A stretch of 64,000 nucleotides of DNA from Novosphingobium sp. 9 (GTDB lineage Bacteria > Pseudomonadota > Alphaproteobacteria > Sphingomonadales > Sphingomonadaceae): the NCBI RefSeq assembly GCF_025340265.1, contig NZ_CP022708.1, forward strand, positions 891,501-955,500. Direction: 5' to 3'. Below are positions 8,010-17,680 of the stretch, piece by piece. The notes beneath the pieces are model-generated. The model was not told where the DNA came from. It searched no databases and saw only the letters and a list, made by a program, of their open reading frames with translations. The position numbers and the translations under genes are program-made. Position 1 is the stretch's first letter. Each line of letters opens with the position of its first letter.

Positions 8010-9479
8010 TTATTGGCTAGGTCCAGCCTCTGGCGCATCGAGGCCACCGCCGAGCGCGCGATAGAGTTCGACAGCGTTGGTCTGTTTTTCGAGTTGTGTC
8101 GAGACAAGAGCCTGCTGCGCAGTATAGAGGGTGCGCTGGCTGTCGAGCGTGGTCAGGAACGTATCGACGCCCTTCTCGTAGCGAGCCTGCGCAATGGTGA
8201 GTGCGCTGTTGGCGGCACTCGCCTGCTTGGTGTCCGCATCAAGCTGGTCGCCGATCGTCGCCCGGCGGGCGAGTGCATCGGCGACTTCACGGAACGCCGT
8301 CTGCACGGCCTTCTCATAGGTCGCGACCATCTCGTCGCGCTCGGCCTTGGCGTAACGCAGATTGCCAAGATTGCGCCCTGCATCGAAGATTGGCAGGGTC
8401 ACACTCGGCTCCACTGACCAGTTCTGGCTGTTATGCCCAAACAGATTGGACAGTCCCAGGCTCAGCGTACCGAACGCCGCCGTCAGCGATATCTGCGGAA
8501 AGAATGCCGCGCGCGCAGCACCGATATTGGCATCGGCACTCCTGAGTTGGTGCTCCGCCGAGACCACGTCGGGGCGCTTGAGCAACACTGTTGAGGCCAG
8601 GCCTGCCGGAAGCTGTGCGATGGTCGCATCGTCGCCATTCTGGCCATTGGGCAGCAGGGCATCATCGACCGTCGCACCGACCAGCAGATCGAGTGCGTTG
8701 CGATCCTGCGCAACACTCGTCGTCAGGCTGGCAATATCGGCGCGCGCCTGCTGATAGCTCGTCTCGGCCTGATGCACGTCAAGGTCAGAGGCGACACCCA
8801 TCGCCGCGCGACCCTGCGTGATCTTCAGCGTCTGCTCATAAGCGGCAGCGGTGTTCTTCGCGATCTCCAGCTGCTGGCGATCGGCACCGATCTGCAGCCA
8901 GGCGTCGGCCACTTCGGACACCAGCGTGACTTGCGCCGCGCGTCGCGTCTCGGCGCTGGCGAAGTAGGTCTCCTGGGCCGCCTGCGTCAGGTTGCGTACC
9001 CGGCCGAAGAGATCGACCTCCCATGCCGAAACACCGACCTGTGCCTGGTAGAGATTGTAACGTGTCGCATCCCCACCCGTTGCGCCCAGTCCCGGAGGCG
9101 TGCGTTCGATTTCGGCGGTGCCCCCGGCAGCGATGGTCGGGAACAGTTCTGCGCCCTGCACCTTGGCCTGCGCACGCGCCTCGGCCACATGGGCGATGGC
9201 AATGCGTAAGTCGCGGTTGTTGGCGAGCGAGAGCTGGAGCACCTGGCGCAGGCGCGCATCGGTGAAGAAGCGCTCCCAGCCCAGCGGCAAGGTCTGGTCG
9301 GTTACCGCCGAAGCGGTTTCAGCCGTGCTCTGCACGCCGGACACGACTGCGGGCGTCGCCGGAACCGGCAGGTCAGGGCGTACGTATTTGGGTGCCATGT
9401 TGCACCCCGCCAGCAAAAGGCCCGGAGCCAACAGAGCCGCAGTCCGGGTCAATGCTGACGTCTTGATCGATGTACGCAT
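8010..9479 (-). CDS. RND efflux outer-membrane lipoprotein (NodT/OprM family)
   Basis: A 489-residue outer-membrane factor that forms the exit duct of a tripartite pump. The lipobox LLAGC places the acylated cysteine at residue 26. The duplicated coiled-coil OEP domains fill the rest (ALLAPG leader; NRDLRIAIAHVAEARAQ; LRSADANIGAARAAFFPQISL in the second repeat). The gene starts 1 base after the pump stop codon, so it is the third gene of the same operon. It is followed by a terminator hairpin at 7949-7976. Confidence 0.95.
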   Translation of the reverse strand: MRTSIKTSALTRTAALLAPGLLLAGCNMAPKYVRPDLPVPATPAVVSGVQSTAETASAVTDQTLPLGWERFFTDARLRQVLQLSLANNRDLRIAIAHVAEARAQAKVQGAELFPTIAAGGTAEIERTPPGLGATGGDATRYNLYQAQVGVSAWEVDLFGRVRNLTQAAQETYFASAETRRAAQVTLVSEVADAWLQIGADRQQLEIAKNTAAAYEQTLKITQGRAAMGVASDLDVHQAETSYQQARADIASLTTSVAQDRNALDLLVGATVDDALLPNGQNGDDATIAQLPAGLASTVLLKRPDVVSAEHQLRSADANIGAARAAFFPQISLTAAFGTLSLGLSNLFGHNSQNWSVEPSVTLPIFDAGRNLGNLRYAKAERDEMVATYEKAVQTAFREVADALARRATIGDQLDADTKQASAANSALTIAQARYEKGVDTFLTTLDSQRTLYTAQQALVSTQLEKQTNAVELYRALGGGLDAPEAGPSQ

Positions 9480-9480
9480 C

Positions 9481-12400
9481 TCAGGCTTCCTGTTCGATCT
9501 TGGCGGTCGGCTTGTCCTGCTTGAACAGCTGTTTCACCAGACGGAAGAAGGTGGGAACGAAGAAGATCGCCAACACCGTCGCGGAAAGCATGCCGCCCAC
9601 CACGGCCCAGCCGATGGCATTCTGGCCGCCCGATCCCGCGCCGTGAGACAGCGCCAGCGGCAGCACGCCCAGCGTGAAGGCGAAGCTGGTCATCAGGATC
9701 GGACGCAGACGCAGCTTGGCTGCTTCCACCGCCGCCTCCGCCGCGCCCATACCGTCGCGCATCTTCTCCTCGGCGAACTCGATGATCAGGATCGCGTTCT
9801 TCGCCGAGACGCCCACCGTGGTGATCAGGCCCACCTGCAGGTAGATGTCGTTGGACTGACCCGTGATCCACGAGAACAGAACCGCGCCAAAAATACCCAG
9901 CGGCACCACCAGGATCACCGCGAGCGGCACCGACCAGCTTTCATACAGCGCCGCAAGGCACAGGAACACGATCAGCAGGGAGAGCGAATAGAGCGCGCCG
10001 GTCTGACCCGAACTCTGCTGCTGCTCGTAGCTCAGACCAGTCCACTCGTAGCCGAAGCCCTTGGGAAGCTTGGCGGCGAGTTCCTCCATCGCCTGCATCG
10101 CCTCGCCACTGCTGTGGCCCGGCGCTGGTGCGCCCATGATCTCGACGGAAGACAGGCCGTTGTAGCGCTCAAGGCGGCTCGGCCCGAAGATCCAGTGCCA
10201 GCTGGCAAAAGCCGAGAACGGCGTCATCGTACCATTCGAACCGCGCACGTACAGATCGCCGATCGAATCCGGCTTGTTGCGGAATTCCTTGTCCGCCTCG
10301 ACGTAGACCTTCTTAACGCGGCCGCGATCGAGGAAGTCATTGACGTAGTCCGAGCCGAAGGCGGTCGACAGGGTATCATTCACGTCGCTGAGGTCGAGGC
10401 CCAGCGCGCCGGCTTTGTTCTTGTCGACATCGAGCTTGACCTGCGGGGCATCCTCAAGCCCGTTTGCACGGACCATGGCAAGCCGCGGGTCCTTTCGGGC
10501 CATGGCAATCAACTGGTCGCGCGCCGCGATCAGCTTGTCATGCCCCAGATAGGCATTGTCCTTCAGTTCAAAGTCGAAACCATCGGCATTACCCAGTTCG
10601 AACACCGCCGGAGGCGCGAACGTCAGCACCTGGCCACTGCGGATCTTGGAAAGCGCCGCATTGGCACGGGCAACGATGGCATTGGCCGAATTTGCCTTGC
10701 CCTTGCGCTGCGACCAATCCTTCAGGCGAACGAAGGAGAGGCCGACATTCTGCGCCTCGCCCACGAAGCCGAAGCCGGAGGCATTGAAGACACCCTCGAC
10801 GTTCTTGCTCTCGTTCTTGAGGTAGTAGTCAGTGACCTGCTTCATCGTCGCCTGCGTTTCCTTCAAAGAGGAACCGGCAGGCAGCGAAACCTGAGTGAAG
10901 AGGAAGCCCTGATCTTCCGATGGCATGAAACCACCGGGGATACGCAGGAAGATCAGCGCCATGCCCGCAACGACCAGCGCATAGACACCCAGCGTCCGCT
11001 TCCAGTTGCGCTCGGCCTTCCACACCCCGCGTTCATAACCATCGCGGGTCTTGTCGAACGTACGGTTGAACCAGACGAAGAAGCGCGCCAGTCCGCCGCG
11101 CAGGCCCTTGCGGTGCGTGTCGACCAGATCGTGCTCGACCGGATCGTTGGCCTTCAGGATCGTCGCGCACAAAGCGGGCGTCAGCACCAGCGCGACCAAT
11201 ACCGACAGCGCCATCGAGATCACGATGGTCATCGAGAACTGGCGGAAGATCACGCCGGTCGACCCGCCGAAGAAGGCCATCGGCAGGAACACTGCCGCCA
11301 GCACCATCGCGATGCCGACCAGTGCGCCGGAGATTTCCTCCATCGAGCGCAGCGCTGCCGCCTTGGGCGAAAGGTGCTCCTCGTGGATCAGGCGCTCAAC
11401 GTTCTCGACGACGACAATGGCGTCATCGACAAGCAGGCCGATCGCGAGGACCATGCCGAACAGAGTCAATGTATTGAGCGAGTACCCTGCCGCAAAGAGC
11501 ACCGCAAAGGCGCCCAGCAGCACGACCGGCACGGCAATCGTCGGGATCAGGGTGGCGCGCCAGTTCTGGAGGAACAGGAACATCACCAGGAACACCAGCA
11601 CGATCGCCTCGATCAGCGTTTCCACAACATCGTGGATGGACAGCTTCACGAACTCGGAATTGTCCAGCGGGTAGACGATCTTGACGTCCGGCGGGAGCTG
11701 CGGCTGCAATTCGGCCAGCTTGGCCTTGACGCGCGCCACGGTATCGAGCGCATTGGCGCCGGATGCCAGCTTGATCGCCAGCGCCGCCGCCGGTTCGTTG
11801 TTGTAGCTTGCCTGCAGGCTGTAGTCCGCAGCGCCCAGTTCCACGCGCGCCACATCCGACATCAGGACATGCGAGCCATCGGCATTGGTGTGCAGGATGA
11901 TGTCGCGGAATTCCTGTGCGGTCGTCAGGCGGGTCTGCGCGGTGATGACCGCGTTGAGCTCCTGATCGTCCGGCGCCGGAAGCGAACCGACCTGCCCCGC
12001 CGAAACCTGCGCGTTCTGCGCCAGGATGGCATTGGTGACATCGTCCATCGTCAGGCCGAAACTGGTCAGCTTGTAGGGATCGACCCAGATGCGCATCGCG
12101 TATTCGGAGCCTATCAGCTGATAGTCGCCAACGCCGGTCACGCGGCTGATCGGGTCCTGCAACTGCGAGGACAGGATATCGCCCAGATCATCGGCCGAAT
12201 GACTGCCGTCCGTCGAGGTCAGCGCGAAGAACATCAGGAAGTTCTTGGCCGCCTTGGTGACGTTCAGCCCCTGACGCTGCACTTCCTCGGGCAGCATCGG
12301 CATGGCCGACTGCAAAGCGTTCTGCACCTGCACCTGCGCGATATCGGGGTTCGTCCCCTGCGCGAAAGTCAGGATGATCGACATGTTGCCGGCGCTGTCG

Positions 12401-12645
12401 CTCGACGTGCTGAAGTATTCCAGATGATCCAGCGCATCGAGCTGCTGTTCGATCACCTGCGCGACCGTATGCTCCAGCGTGTTGGCATCGTTACCGGCAA
12501 CCGTCGTGGTGATCTGCACCATCGGCGGGGCAATGGCCGGGAACTGCGCCACGGCCATGACGCGCAGCGCCAGCACGCCTGCGAGCATAAAGATGATCGC
12601 GATAACCCATGCGAAGATGGGGCGATTGATGAAAAAGCGGGACAT
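9481..12645 (-). CDS. RND efflux pump, HAE1 family (AcrB/MexB type)
   Basis: A 1054-residue inner-membrane proton/drug antiporter. It begins MSRFFINRPIFAWVIAI, the normal start for the family. An upstream in-frame ATG at 12750 would add 35 Arg-rich residues inside the adaptor gene and is rejected. The proton-relay Asp pair is present in GLLVDDAIVVVENVER (about residues 405-410), and twelve transmembrane segments and two large periplasmic loops can be followed. The final Lys-rich tail is short. It follows the adaptor stop by 4 bases, and the channel gene follows after 1 base. Substrates are unknown. Confidence 0.96.
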   Translation of the reverse strand: MSRFFINRPIFAWVIAIIFMLAGVLALRVMAVAQFPAIAPPMVQITTTVAGNDANTLEHTVAQVIEQQLDALDHLEYFSTSSDSAGNMSIILTFAQGTNPDIAQVQVQNALQSAMPMLPEEVQRQGLNVTKAAKNFLMFFALTSTDGSHSADDLGDILSSQLQDPISRVTGVGDYQLIGSEYAMRIWVDPYKLTSFGLTMDDVTNAILAQNAQVSAGQVGSLPAPDDQELNAVITAQTRLTTAQEFRDIILHTNADGSHVLMSDVARVELGAADYSLQASYNNEPAAALAIKLASGANALDTVARVKAKLAELQPQLPPDVKIVYPLDNSEFVKLSIHDVVETLIEAIVLVFLVMFLFLQNWRATLIPTIAVPVVLLGAFAVLFAAGYSLNTLTLFGMVLAIGLLVDDAIVVVENVERLIHEEHLSPKAAALRSMEEISGALVGIAMVLAAVFLPMAFFGGSTGVIFRQFSMTIVISMALSVLVALVLTPALCATILKANDPVEHDLVDTHRKGLRGGLARFFVWFNRTFDKTRDGYERGVWKAERNWKRTLGVYALVVAGMALIFLRIPGGFMPSEDQGFLFTQVSLPAGSSLKETQATMKQVTDYYLKNESKNVEGVFNASGFGFVGEAQNVGLSFVRLKDWSQRKGKANSANAIVARANAALSKIRSGQVLTFAPPAVFELGNADGFDFELKDNAYLGHDKLIAARDQLIAMARKDPRLAMVRANGLEDAPQVKLDVDKNKAGALGLDLSDVNDTLSTAFGSDYVNDFLDRGRVKKVYVEADKEFRNKPDSIGDLYVRGSNGTMTPFSAFASWHWIFGPSRLERYNGLSSVEIMGAPAPGHSSGEAMQAMEELAAKLPKGFGYEWTGLSYEQQQSSGQTGALYSLSLLIVFLCLAALYESWSVPLAVILVVPLGIFGAVLFSWITGQSNDIYLQVGLITTVGVSAKNAILIIEFAEEKMRDGMGAAEAAVEAAKLRLRPILMTSFAFTLGVLPLALSHGAGSGGQNAIGWAVVGGMLSATVLAIFFVPTFFRLVKQLFKQDKPTAKIEQEA

Positions 12646-12649
12646 CAAA

Positions 12650-13855
12650 TCAATCCTTGGCGGCTGCCGGAGCGCCCGAAGCGGCATCAGCCGGTGCAGC
12701 CATGTCGCCCGAACCGGGCGCGTCCACGTTCTGCGCAACCGCGCTGTCACCCGGCTTCACGCCGAGCAGGCCATCGACGATCAGGCGATCACCGGCCTTG
12801 AGGCCCGACGTGACGACCCAGTTCTGGCCGATGGCAGAGCCCAACTCGATCTTGCGCTGCTGCACCTTGCCATCGGCGCCGAGAACCATGGCGACGGCAT
12901 CGCCCTTCTCGTCATGCGTCACGCCCTTTTGCGGCGCGAGGATCGCGTTGTGGCGCACACCGTCGACCAGCTGCGCCTGCACGTACATGCCCGGCAGCAG
13001 CGTGCCGTCGGGATTGGGGAAGCGGGCGCGGATCGTCACCGAGCCCGAGCTGTCGTCGACCGTCGCCTCGGAAAACTCCAGCGAGCCCTCGATCGGATAG
13101 ATCGCGCCGTTGGGCAGCACCAGCTGGACGCGGGCCGCAGCGCCGCTCGCGCGCGAAAGGCCGCCCGAACGGGCCGCCGCCTGCAGATCGAGCATCCGGC
13201 TCGCAGGCTGGCTGACGTCGACATAGACCTCGCCGATCTTGCTGATCAGTGCCAGCGCCTGCGTCTGGCCGGTCTGGGCAAGGCCGCCGACCGTCACAAG
13301 CGAGCGCCCGATCCGGCCTGAGATCGGTGCGCGGATGCGGGTAAAGCCCAGATTGACCTGCGCGCTCATCACCGCCGCCTTGGCGGTCTGCACCTGTGCC
13401 CGCGCCGCCTGCGCGGCAGCCACGGCGTTGTCGTAGTCCTGCTGGCTGACGCCCTTGATCGCCAGCAGGCTTTTGTAGCGGTCCGCCTGAAGCTGGGTCG
13501 AGCGGATCGTCGCCTGCGCATTGGCGAGTTGCCCCTGCGCGCTGGCGAGCGCGGCGCGATACGGCGCATCCTCGATCTGGTAGAGCACCTGCCCCGCCTG
13601 CACCATCGTGCCTTCCTCGAACAGGCGGCGCGTGATCACGCCATCGACCTGCGGCCGCACTTCCGAGCTTTCGACAGCAGAGACACGTCCCGGCAACGAC
13701 GTGTTCTCGGTCGTATCCTGCGCCTTGAGCGTCACCACGCCGACCTGCGCTTCCGGCTTGGGTGCCGGTGCCGAAGACTGTCCGCAAGCGGCAAGCGAGA
13801 GAATGGCAATCGCCGCCGTCGAAACAGCTGCCAGCCTGACTTTTCCAAGTACCAC
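12650..13855 (-). CDS. RND efflux periplasmic adaptor (membrane fusion protein)
   Basis: A roughly 401-residue periplasmic adaptor of the AcrA/MexA type, acylated at the cysteine of LSLAAC. It has the barrel-sandwich half motifs (VSAVESSEVRPQVDGVI and TRIRAPISGRIGRSLV), the hairpin region and the beta-barrel. I prefer GTG 13855 because GAAGGAG lies 8 bases upstream; GTG 13864 and GTG 13909 are in the same frame and possible. It is the first gene of the leftward adaptor-pump-channel operon. A 20-bp palindrome lies about 215 bases upstream. Confidence 0.93.
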   Translation of the reverse strand: MVLGKVRLAAVSTAAIAILSLAACGQSSAPAPKPEAQVGVVTLKAQDTTENTSLPGRVSAVESSEVRPQVDGVITRRLFEEGTMVQAGQVLYQIEDAPYRAALASAQGQLANAQATIRSTQLQADRYKSLLAIKGVSQQDYDNAVAAAQAARAQVQTAKAAVMSAQVNLGFTRIRAPISGRIGRSLVTVGGLAQTGQTQALALISKIGEVYVDVSQPASRMLDLQAAARSGGLSRASGAAARVQLVLPNGAIYPIEGSLEFSEATVDDSSGSVTIRARFPNPDGTLLPGMYVQAQLVDGVRHNAILAPQKGVTHDEKGDAVAMVLGADGKVQQRKIELGSAIGQNWVVTSGLKAGDRLIVDGLLGVKPGDSAVAQNVDAPGSGDMAAPADAASGAPAAAKD

Positions 13856-14028
13856 CGCGTACACTCCTTCAATGCGAAGCAGGTATGCGGACAACGCAAG
13901 AGAGGCCACTCCAGCCGGAGGACCTCTCTAGGCATCGCTACGACCCGCTCCACCATGACCGACCCCGGCGTCGTTCCTGATTGGGAAACGTTGGCACCGA
14001 ATCGTGTTTGTTGCGTAGCAGCAATACG

Positions 14029-14090
14029 CGTAAATTTACGGAGGCGTTATCAATTTGAATGCGATTACAATTATGAATGATCGTTCATAA
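14029..14090. promoter_or_regulatory. Palindromic operator candidates of the RND operon
   Basis: Two palindromes lie in the A/T-rich leader between the dioxygenase stop and the adaptor start. CGTAAATTTACG (14029-14040) is perfect. TTATGAATGATCGTTCATAA (14071-14090) has one mismatch per half and the size and shape of a TetR-family operator. No regulator gene is adjacent. The rest of 13910-14140 shows no gene. Confidence 0.5.
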
Positions 14091-14140
14091 GCCTATGTGA
14101 ACGAGTGAAAAAATCTCAGTTTTTCATGCGGTGACATGCT

Positions 14141-14827
14141 CTACGGCTCACCCCACATACGCAACAGATTGTGGTATTGGCTGGCAAGCGCAACCGTCTC
14201 AGGACTATCTCCCAGCCGCTGTCGCAGGCTGTCGATGGCCTGGTCCATCTCGAAAAGCATCGTTCGGCGTGCCGTGTCCCGGATCAGGCTCTGCGTCCAG
14301 AAGAAGGCACAGACCCGCTCTCCACGCGTCACCGGCTCGACCTTGTGCTGGCTGGTCGCAGGATAAAGAATGAGATCTCCGGCAGGCAGCTTCACGCTAT
14401 GCTCGCCGTAGGTATCCACCACCACGAGCTCGCCGCCGTCATAGTCGTCAGGATCGCACAGGAACAGCGTACTGGACACATCGGTGCGCAGCCAGACCGG
14501 CGATCCGGGTACGCCGCGCAACGAACCGTCGACATGCAGTCCATAAGCCTCGCCCGTATCCCCGGCATAGCGGTTGAACAGCGGTGGCATATAGCTGGCT
14601 GGCAGGGCGGCACGGAAGAATGCCGGGCTGGCCTGAAGCGCCTGGAGGATGATCCGTCCTTGCGCCAGGCCGACGGAAGAGTCTTCCGGCAGTTGCCGGT
14701 TGCGCTTCACTTGTGCGCCCTGGCTGCCCACCGTCGCGCGTCCGTCCACCCAGTCGGCAGCATCGATTTCGGCGCGCATGGCCTTGACCTGCTCTCGGGT
14801 CAGGACACCGGGTATATGCAACATCAT
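14141..14827 (-). CDS. piuC: PKHD-type Fe(II)/2-oxoglutarate dioxygenase, PiuC/YbiX family
   Basis: A 228-residue cupin-fold dioxygenase. The iron ligands are visible as the HVD triad member pair in [11 protein letters not shown] and the distal histidine in SQHKVEPV; Arg in GERVCAFFW would bind 2-oxoglutarate. Length and N-terminus [10 protein letters not shown] match the PiuC/YbiX family. Homologues commonly sit directly downstream of a Fiu/PiuA catecholate receptor, exactly as here, and are iron-repressed. The physiological substrate of the family is not established. Transcription is probably shared with or parallel to the receptor gene upstream. Confidence 0.92.
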   Translation of the reverse strand: MMLHIPGVLTREQVKAMRAEIDAADWVDGRATVGSQGAQVKRNRQLPEDSSVGLAQGRIILQALQASPAFFRAALPASYMPPLFNRYAGDTGEAYGLHVDGSLRGVPGSPVWLRTDVSSTLFLCDPDDYDGGELVVVDTYGEHSVKLPAGDLILYPATSQHKVEPVTRGERVCAFFWTQSLIRDTARRTMLFEMDQAIDSLRQRLGDSPETVALASQYHNLLRMWGEP

Positions 14828-14849
14828 GGACTTGGGTCCTTGTCATGAA

Positions 14850-14877
14850 AGCCCCGCCGCCGGATGGCGACGGGGCT
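14850..14877 (-). terminator. Hairpin between siderophore receptor and dioxygenase genes
   Basis: AGCCCCGCCGCC / GGCGACGGGGCT pairs with one mismatch around GGAT, followed on the minus strand by TTTC. It probably terminates or attenuates receptor transcription before the dioxygenase. Confidence 0.6.
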
Positions 14878-14886
14878 GATCTTCAG

Positions 14887-14915
14887 GCTTCATCGCACGC
14901 AAGGCACGATGAAGC
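14887..14915. terminator. Second hairpin after the siderophore receptor
   Basis: Perfect 9-bp inverted repeat GCTTCATCG / CGATGAAGC with an 11-nt loop, 53 bases beyond the receptor stop and without a clear U-tract. It may stabilise mRNA ends or act as an attenuator with the neighbouring hairpin. Confidence 0.4.
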
Positions 14916-14967
14916 GTACCGGGCGTAATTCACCTGCCAAGGCCGGTGAGTTGCGCCGTTGCCTGCC

Positions 14968-17175
14968 TTACATGTGGACGTTCAGCGTCACACGCACCGA
15001 GCGCTCCAGACCCGGCTGATAACGATAGCCAAGGTAGTTCAGCGAGGTCATGTACTTCTTGTTGAAGAGATTATAGACGTTGAGCTGAACATCGGCATGG
15101 CTGTCGATCTTGTAGGTCGCCAGTGCGTCGAACACCCAGTACGAAGGCATTTCGTAAGGCGTTGTGGCCAGCTTCGACTGGCGCAGAACACTGCTGGTGT
15201 AACGCGCACCGCCACCCACGGTGAGGCCGATCGGCGTGCGATAGGTGGTCCACAGCGAGGCTGCGTCCTTCGGAGCATACGGCAGCGTCGAAGACCCATC
15301 CTGCGCCGTCGCGGCACCAACGGTGATGTCGGTCTTCTGGTGCGTGTAGGAACCGATCACGTTCCAGTCCGGAGTAATCTGGCCGGTTGCGGTCAGTTCG
15401 ACACCGGTGACGCGCTTCTTGCCGATCTGCGAGTAGGTGCCGTCGTCCTCGGCATAGACCTCGTTATAGATCCAGCTGCGGAACACCGCACCCGTCAGAA
15501 GCAGCGAGTCATGGAACAGGTTCCACTTGGTGCCGGCCTCCAGCGTGCGGGCCTTCTGCGGCTTGAGGTCGGGATCGCTGGCGCTGCTGGTCGCCGAGGA
15601 CAGCGAATAGGCATTGAAGCTGCCCTGCGCACCCGGCGGCTGCGCCGACACGGCATAGTTGGCGTAGATGTTGCCGGAATGGGTCAGCTTGTAGACGGCG
15701 CCAACCTTGTAGGTCCACAGATCGCCCTTGCCGGTGAGGTTCGACGAGCTGGTGTCATAGGTGGTCTTGTAGTGGTCGTAGCGTCCACCGAGATCGAGCG
15801 AGAGCCGCTTGGTCAGATCCACCGTGTCAAAGGCGTAGACGCCCACCGTATCAGTCTGCCAGTAGCTGTTGCTGCCGCTGCGCACCACCGTCACACCGCT
15901 TGCAGTGTATTCGGGATCGTAGAGACTGAGAGTGGTCAACGTACCCGTCTTGGTCAGGCCATAGTTGGTCTGCTTCTCACGCGAGAGGTCGGCACCGACG
16001 CTGATGTTATGATGAACGCTGCCGGTATCGAACTTGCCCGTCAGATTGATCTGGTCCGCGAGAACCGTGTTCTTGAGCTGCTTGGCTGCGCCCAGCCGGG
16101 TGGTCGTTGAAGCGCTGGGATCGTCCGCATCCAGCGTTGCCACGCCCGCCGTCACCGCGAGATAATCCTGCGACACGTCGCTCCAGCGGAACGTGTTGTG
16201 CAAGGTGAAGTTGCTGCCGAAGTCGTGCTCGGCCTTCAGCGTGGCCGAAGTCGCCTTCGAATTGTCGTGCGAGTCACTGGCGCCGTAATAGTTGCTGTGA
16301 TTGACCTTGGCGGCGGAACTCATCGCGGTATCCGTAAAGCCGGGCCAGCCGACCGTCGACAGGCCACTGTCGGGGCGGTTGTACTGCTCGACATACATCA
16401 CATCGGCATAGACGCGGGTGTCGGTGCCAAGGCCAACGGCGACCGACGGCGCAAGCCCCCACCGGTTGTTCTTGACATGATCGCGACCGGCGACACCGGC
16501 ATCCTGACCCATAACGTTCAGACGGAAGGCCGCCGTGTCCGAAAGCTTGCGATTGAGGTCGACCGTTCCGCGATAGTAATCGCCCATGCCAACGCCCGCG
16601 CTGGCATCGAGGCTGTTCTCCAGCGTCGGCTGCTTGGTCACAAGGTTGATCGAACCGCCCGCCGAGCTGCGCCCGTAATCTGAGCCCGACGCACCCTTGG
16701 TCACTTCGACCTGCTCGGTGTTGAAGACATCGCGGGTCACGCCGCTGAGGTCGCGGATGCCGTCGACATAGATGCTGTTCGACATGTCGAAACCGCGCAT
16801 GTAGAGCGAGTCACCCGTGATCGGGCCACCATTGCCCTCACCGGCGTTGAAAGTGCCCACGCCTGCCACATTGCGCATGGCCTCGGTCAGCGTGGTCGCC
16901 CCCTGATCCTTCATCACCTGCTTGTTGATGACCTCGATGGTCTGCGGCGTTTCGGACAGCGGCGCGGTATACTTCGGCGATGCCAGCTTGGGCTTGTAGC
17001 TGTGATCGTCAACGGCAGTGTCGGTTACATTAACCCCGCGCAGTTGCGTGGGATTTGACTCACTGACTGCGCTATCCTGCGCCAGGGCAGGCACGGCCGT
17101 GAAACTCGCAAAGCCCAAGGCAAGACATGCAGGCGCGGCCACGGCCGCCCCATAGCGGGAGGAATGTCTACTCAT
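14968..17175 (-). CDS. TonB-dependent siderophore receptor (catecholate/Fiu type)
   Basis: A 735-residue outer-membrane receptor. The start MSRHSSRYG at 17175 gives a clean signal peptide ending AALAQ-like (PALAQ) and has AGGGG upstream; a further in-frame ATG at 17217 would only add 14 residues. The plug carries the siderophore-family motifs SETPQTIEVINKQVMKDQG, LTEAMRNVAGV and DSLYMRGFD. The final strand is GLERSVRVTLNVHM, ending in Met rather than the usual aromatic residue. Paired with the PiuC-like gene, it should import a ferric catecholate siderophore under iron limitation. Confidence 0.94.
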   Translation of the reverse strand: MSRHSSRYGAAVAAPACLALGFASFTAVPALAQDSAVSESNPTQLRGVNVTDTAVDDHSYKPKLASPKYTAPLSETPQTIEVINKQVMKDQGATTLTEAMRNVAGVGTFNAGEGNGGPITGDSLYMRGFDMSNSIYVDGIRDLSGVTRDVFNTEQVEVTKGASGSDYGRSSAGGSINLVTKQPTLENSLDASAGVGMGDYYRGTVDLNRKLSDTAAFRLNVMGQDAGVAGRDHVKNNRWGLAPSVAVGLGTDTRVYADVMYVEQYNRPDSGLSTVGWPGFTDTAMSSAAKVNHSNYYGASDSHDNSKATSATLKAEHDFGSNFTLHNTFRWSDVSQDYLAVTAGVATLDADDPSASTTTRLGAAKQLKNTVLADQINLTGKFDTGSVHHNISVGADLSREKQTNYGLTKTGTLTTLSLYDPEYTASGVTVVRSGSNSYWQTDTVGVYAFDTVDLTKRLSLDLGGRYDHYKTTYDTSSSNLTGKGDLWTYKVGAVYKLTHSGNIYANYAVSAQPPGAQGSFNAYSLSSATSSASDPDLKPQKARTLEAGTKWNLFHDSLLLTGAVFRSWIYNEVYAEDDGTYSQIGKKRVTGVELTATGQITPDWNVIGSYTHQKTDITVGAATAQDGSSTLPYAPKDAASLWTTYRTPIGLTVGGGARYTSSVLRQSKLATTPYEMPSYWVFDALATYKIDSHADVQLNVYNLFNKKYMTSLNYLGYRYQPGLERSVRVTLNVHM

Positions 17176-17222
17176 TTGGATGAACCCCTGTTGATACGGT
17201 TGTAACCTTAGGTTCACCGCTA

Positions 17223-17239
17223 TTGCTAATACGTCGCAA
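17223..17239. promoter_or_regulatory. Possible Fur/Irr-type box before the siderophore receptor
   Basis: TTGCTAATACGTCGCAA is an imperfect palindrome of the form TTGCnA-N5-TnGCAA, 48 bases upstream of the receptor start. An iron regulator would be expected here, but the match is loose. Confidence 0.3.
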
Positions 17240-17680
17240 TATAATCAATAGAGATATTGTTTCATTTGGTTGCAAATTTTACGCGGTATTCGAAACATTG
17301 CGATTACAGCACGCCTGCAAAAGCGGCAGCGGCACGCTCAAAAAGGAAGATGCCACCGTGCAGCCTCTAACCCTGTGAATAGCCGCTGATCATAGCTACG
17401 CAGCCCGCAGCTGGAGCATGCTGCCCCCTTCAGACGGGGCACAATCACGCCGACTTCAGCGGGAGAGTGCCGCAGCACTTCTCCCAGATAGTCAGCTGAG
17501 AAAAGTGCCAAGGCCGGTATCAGAGCGAGGCCAAGTGCAGCCAAGTCTCCAATTGAAGCCGCACTGACAACAAAGGCTGCCACACGTCAGCACCCTGTGA
17601 TCGGCGGCCATCGAAGGCGTGCGCCGCCACCGGACTCCGACAGCTTTATCCGATCCGGGAAAAAATCATTCCGCCATGGG
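17240..17680. other. Intergenic stretch, no convincing gene
   Basis: The left part is A/T-rich promoter sequence for the siderophore receptor. The right part holds an 81-codon minus-strand frame (17338-17583, GTG start) with poor third-position GC and no ribosome-binding site, so I treat it as chance or a degenerate remnant. Confidence 0.5.

Noticed and set aside
9100..12801. 1233-codon plus-strand frame opposite the RND pump
   Set aside because: Antisense shadow of a high-GC gene; composition (Arg/Gln/His-rich) is not protein-like.
17338..17583. 81-codon minus-strand frame between siderophore receptor and cyclase genes
   Set aside because: Low GC at third positions, no ribosome-binding site, no recognisable motif.
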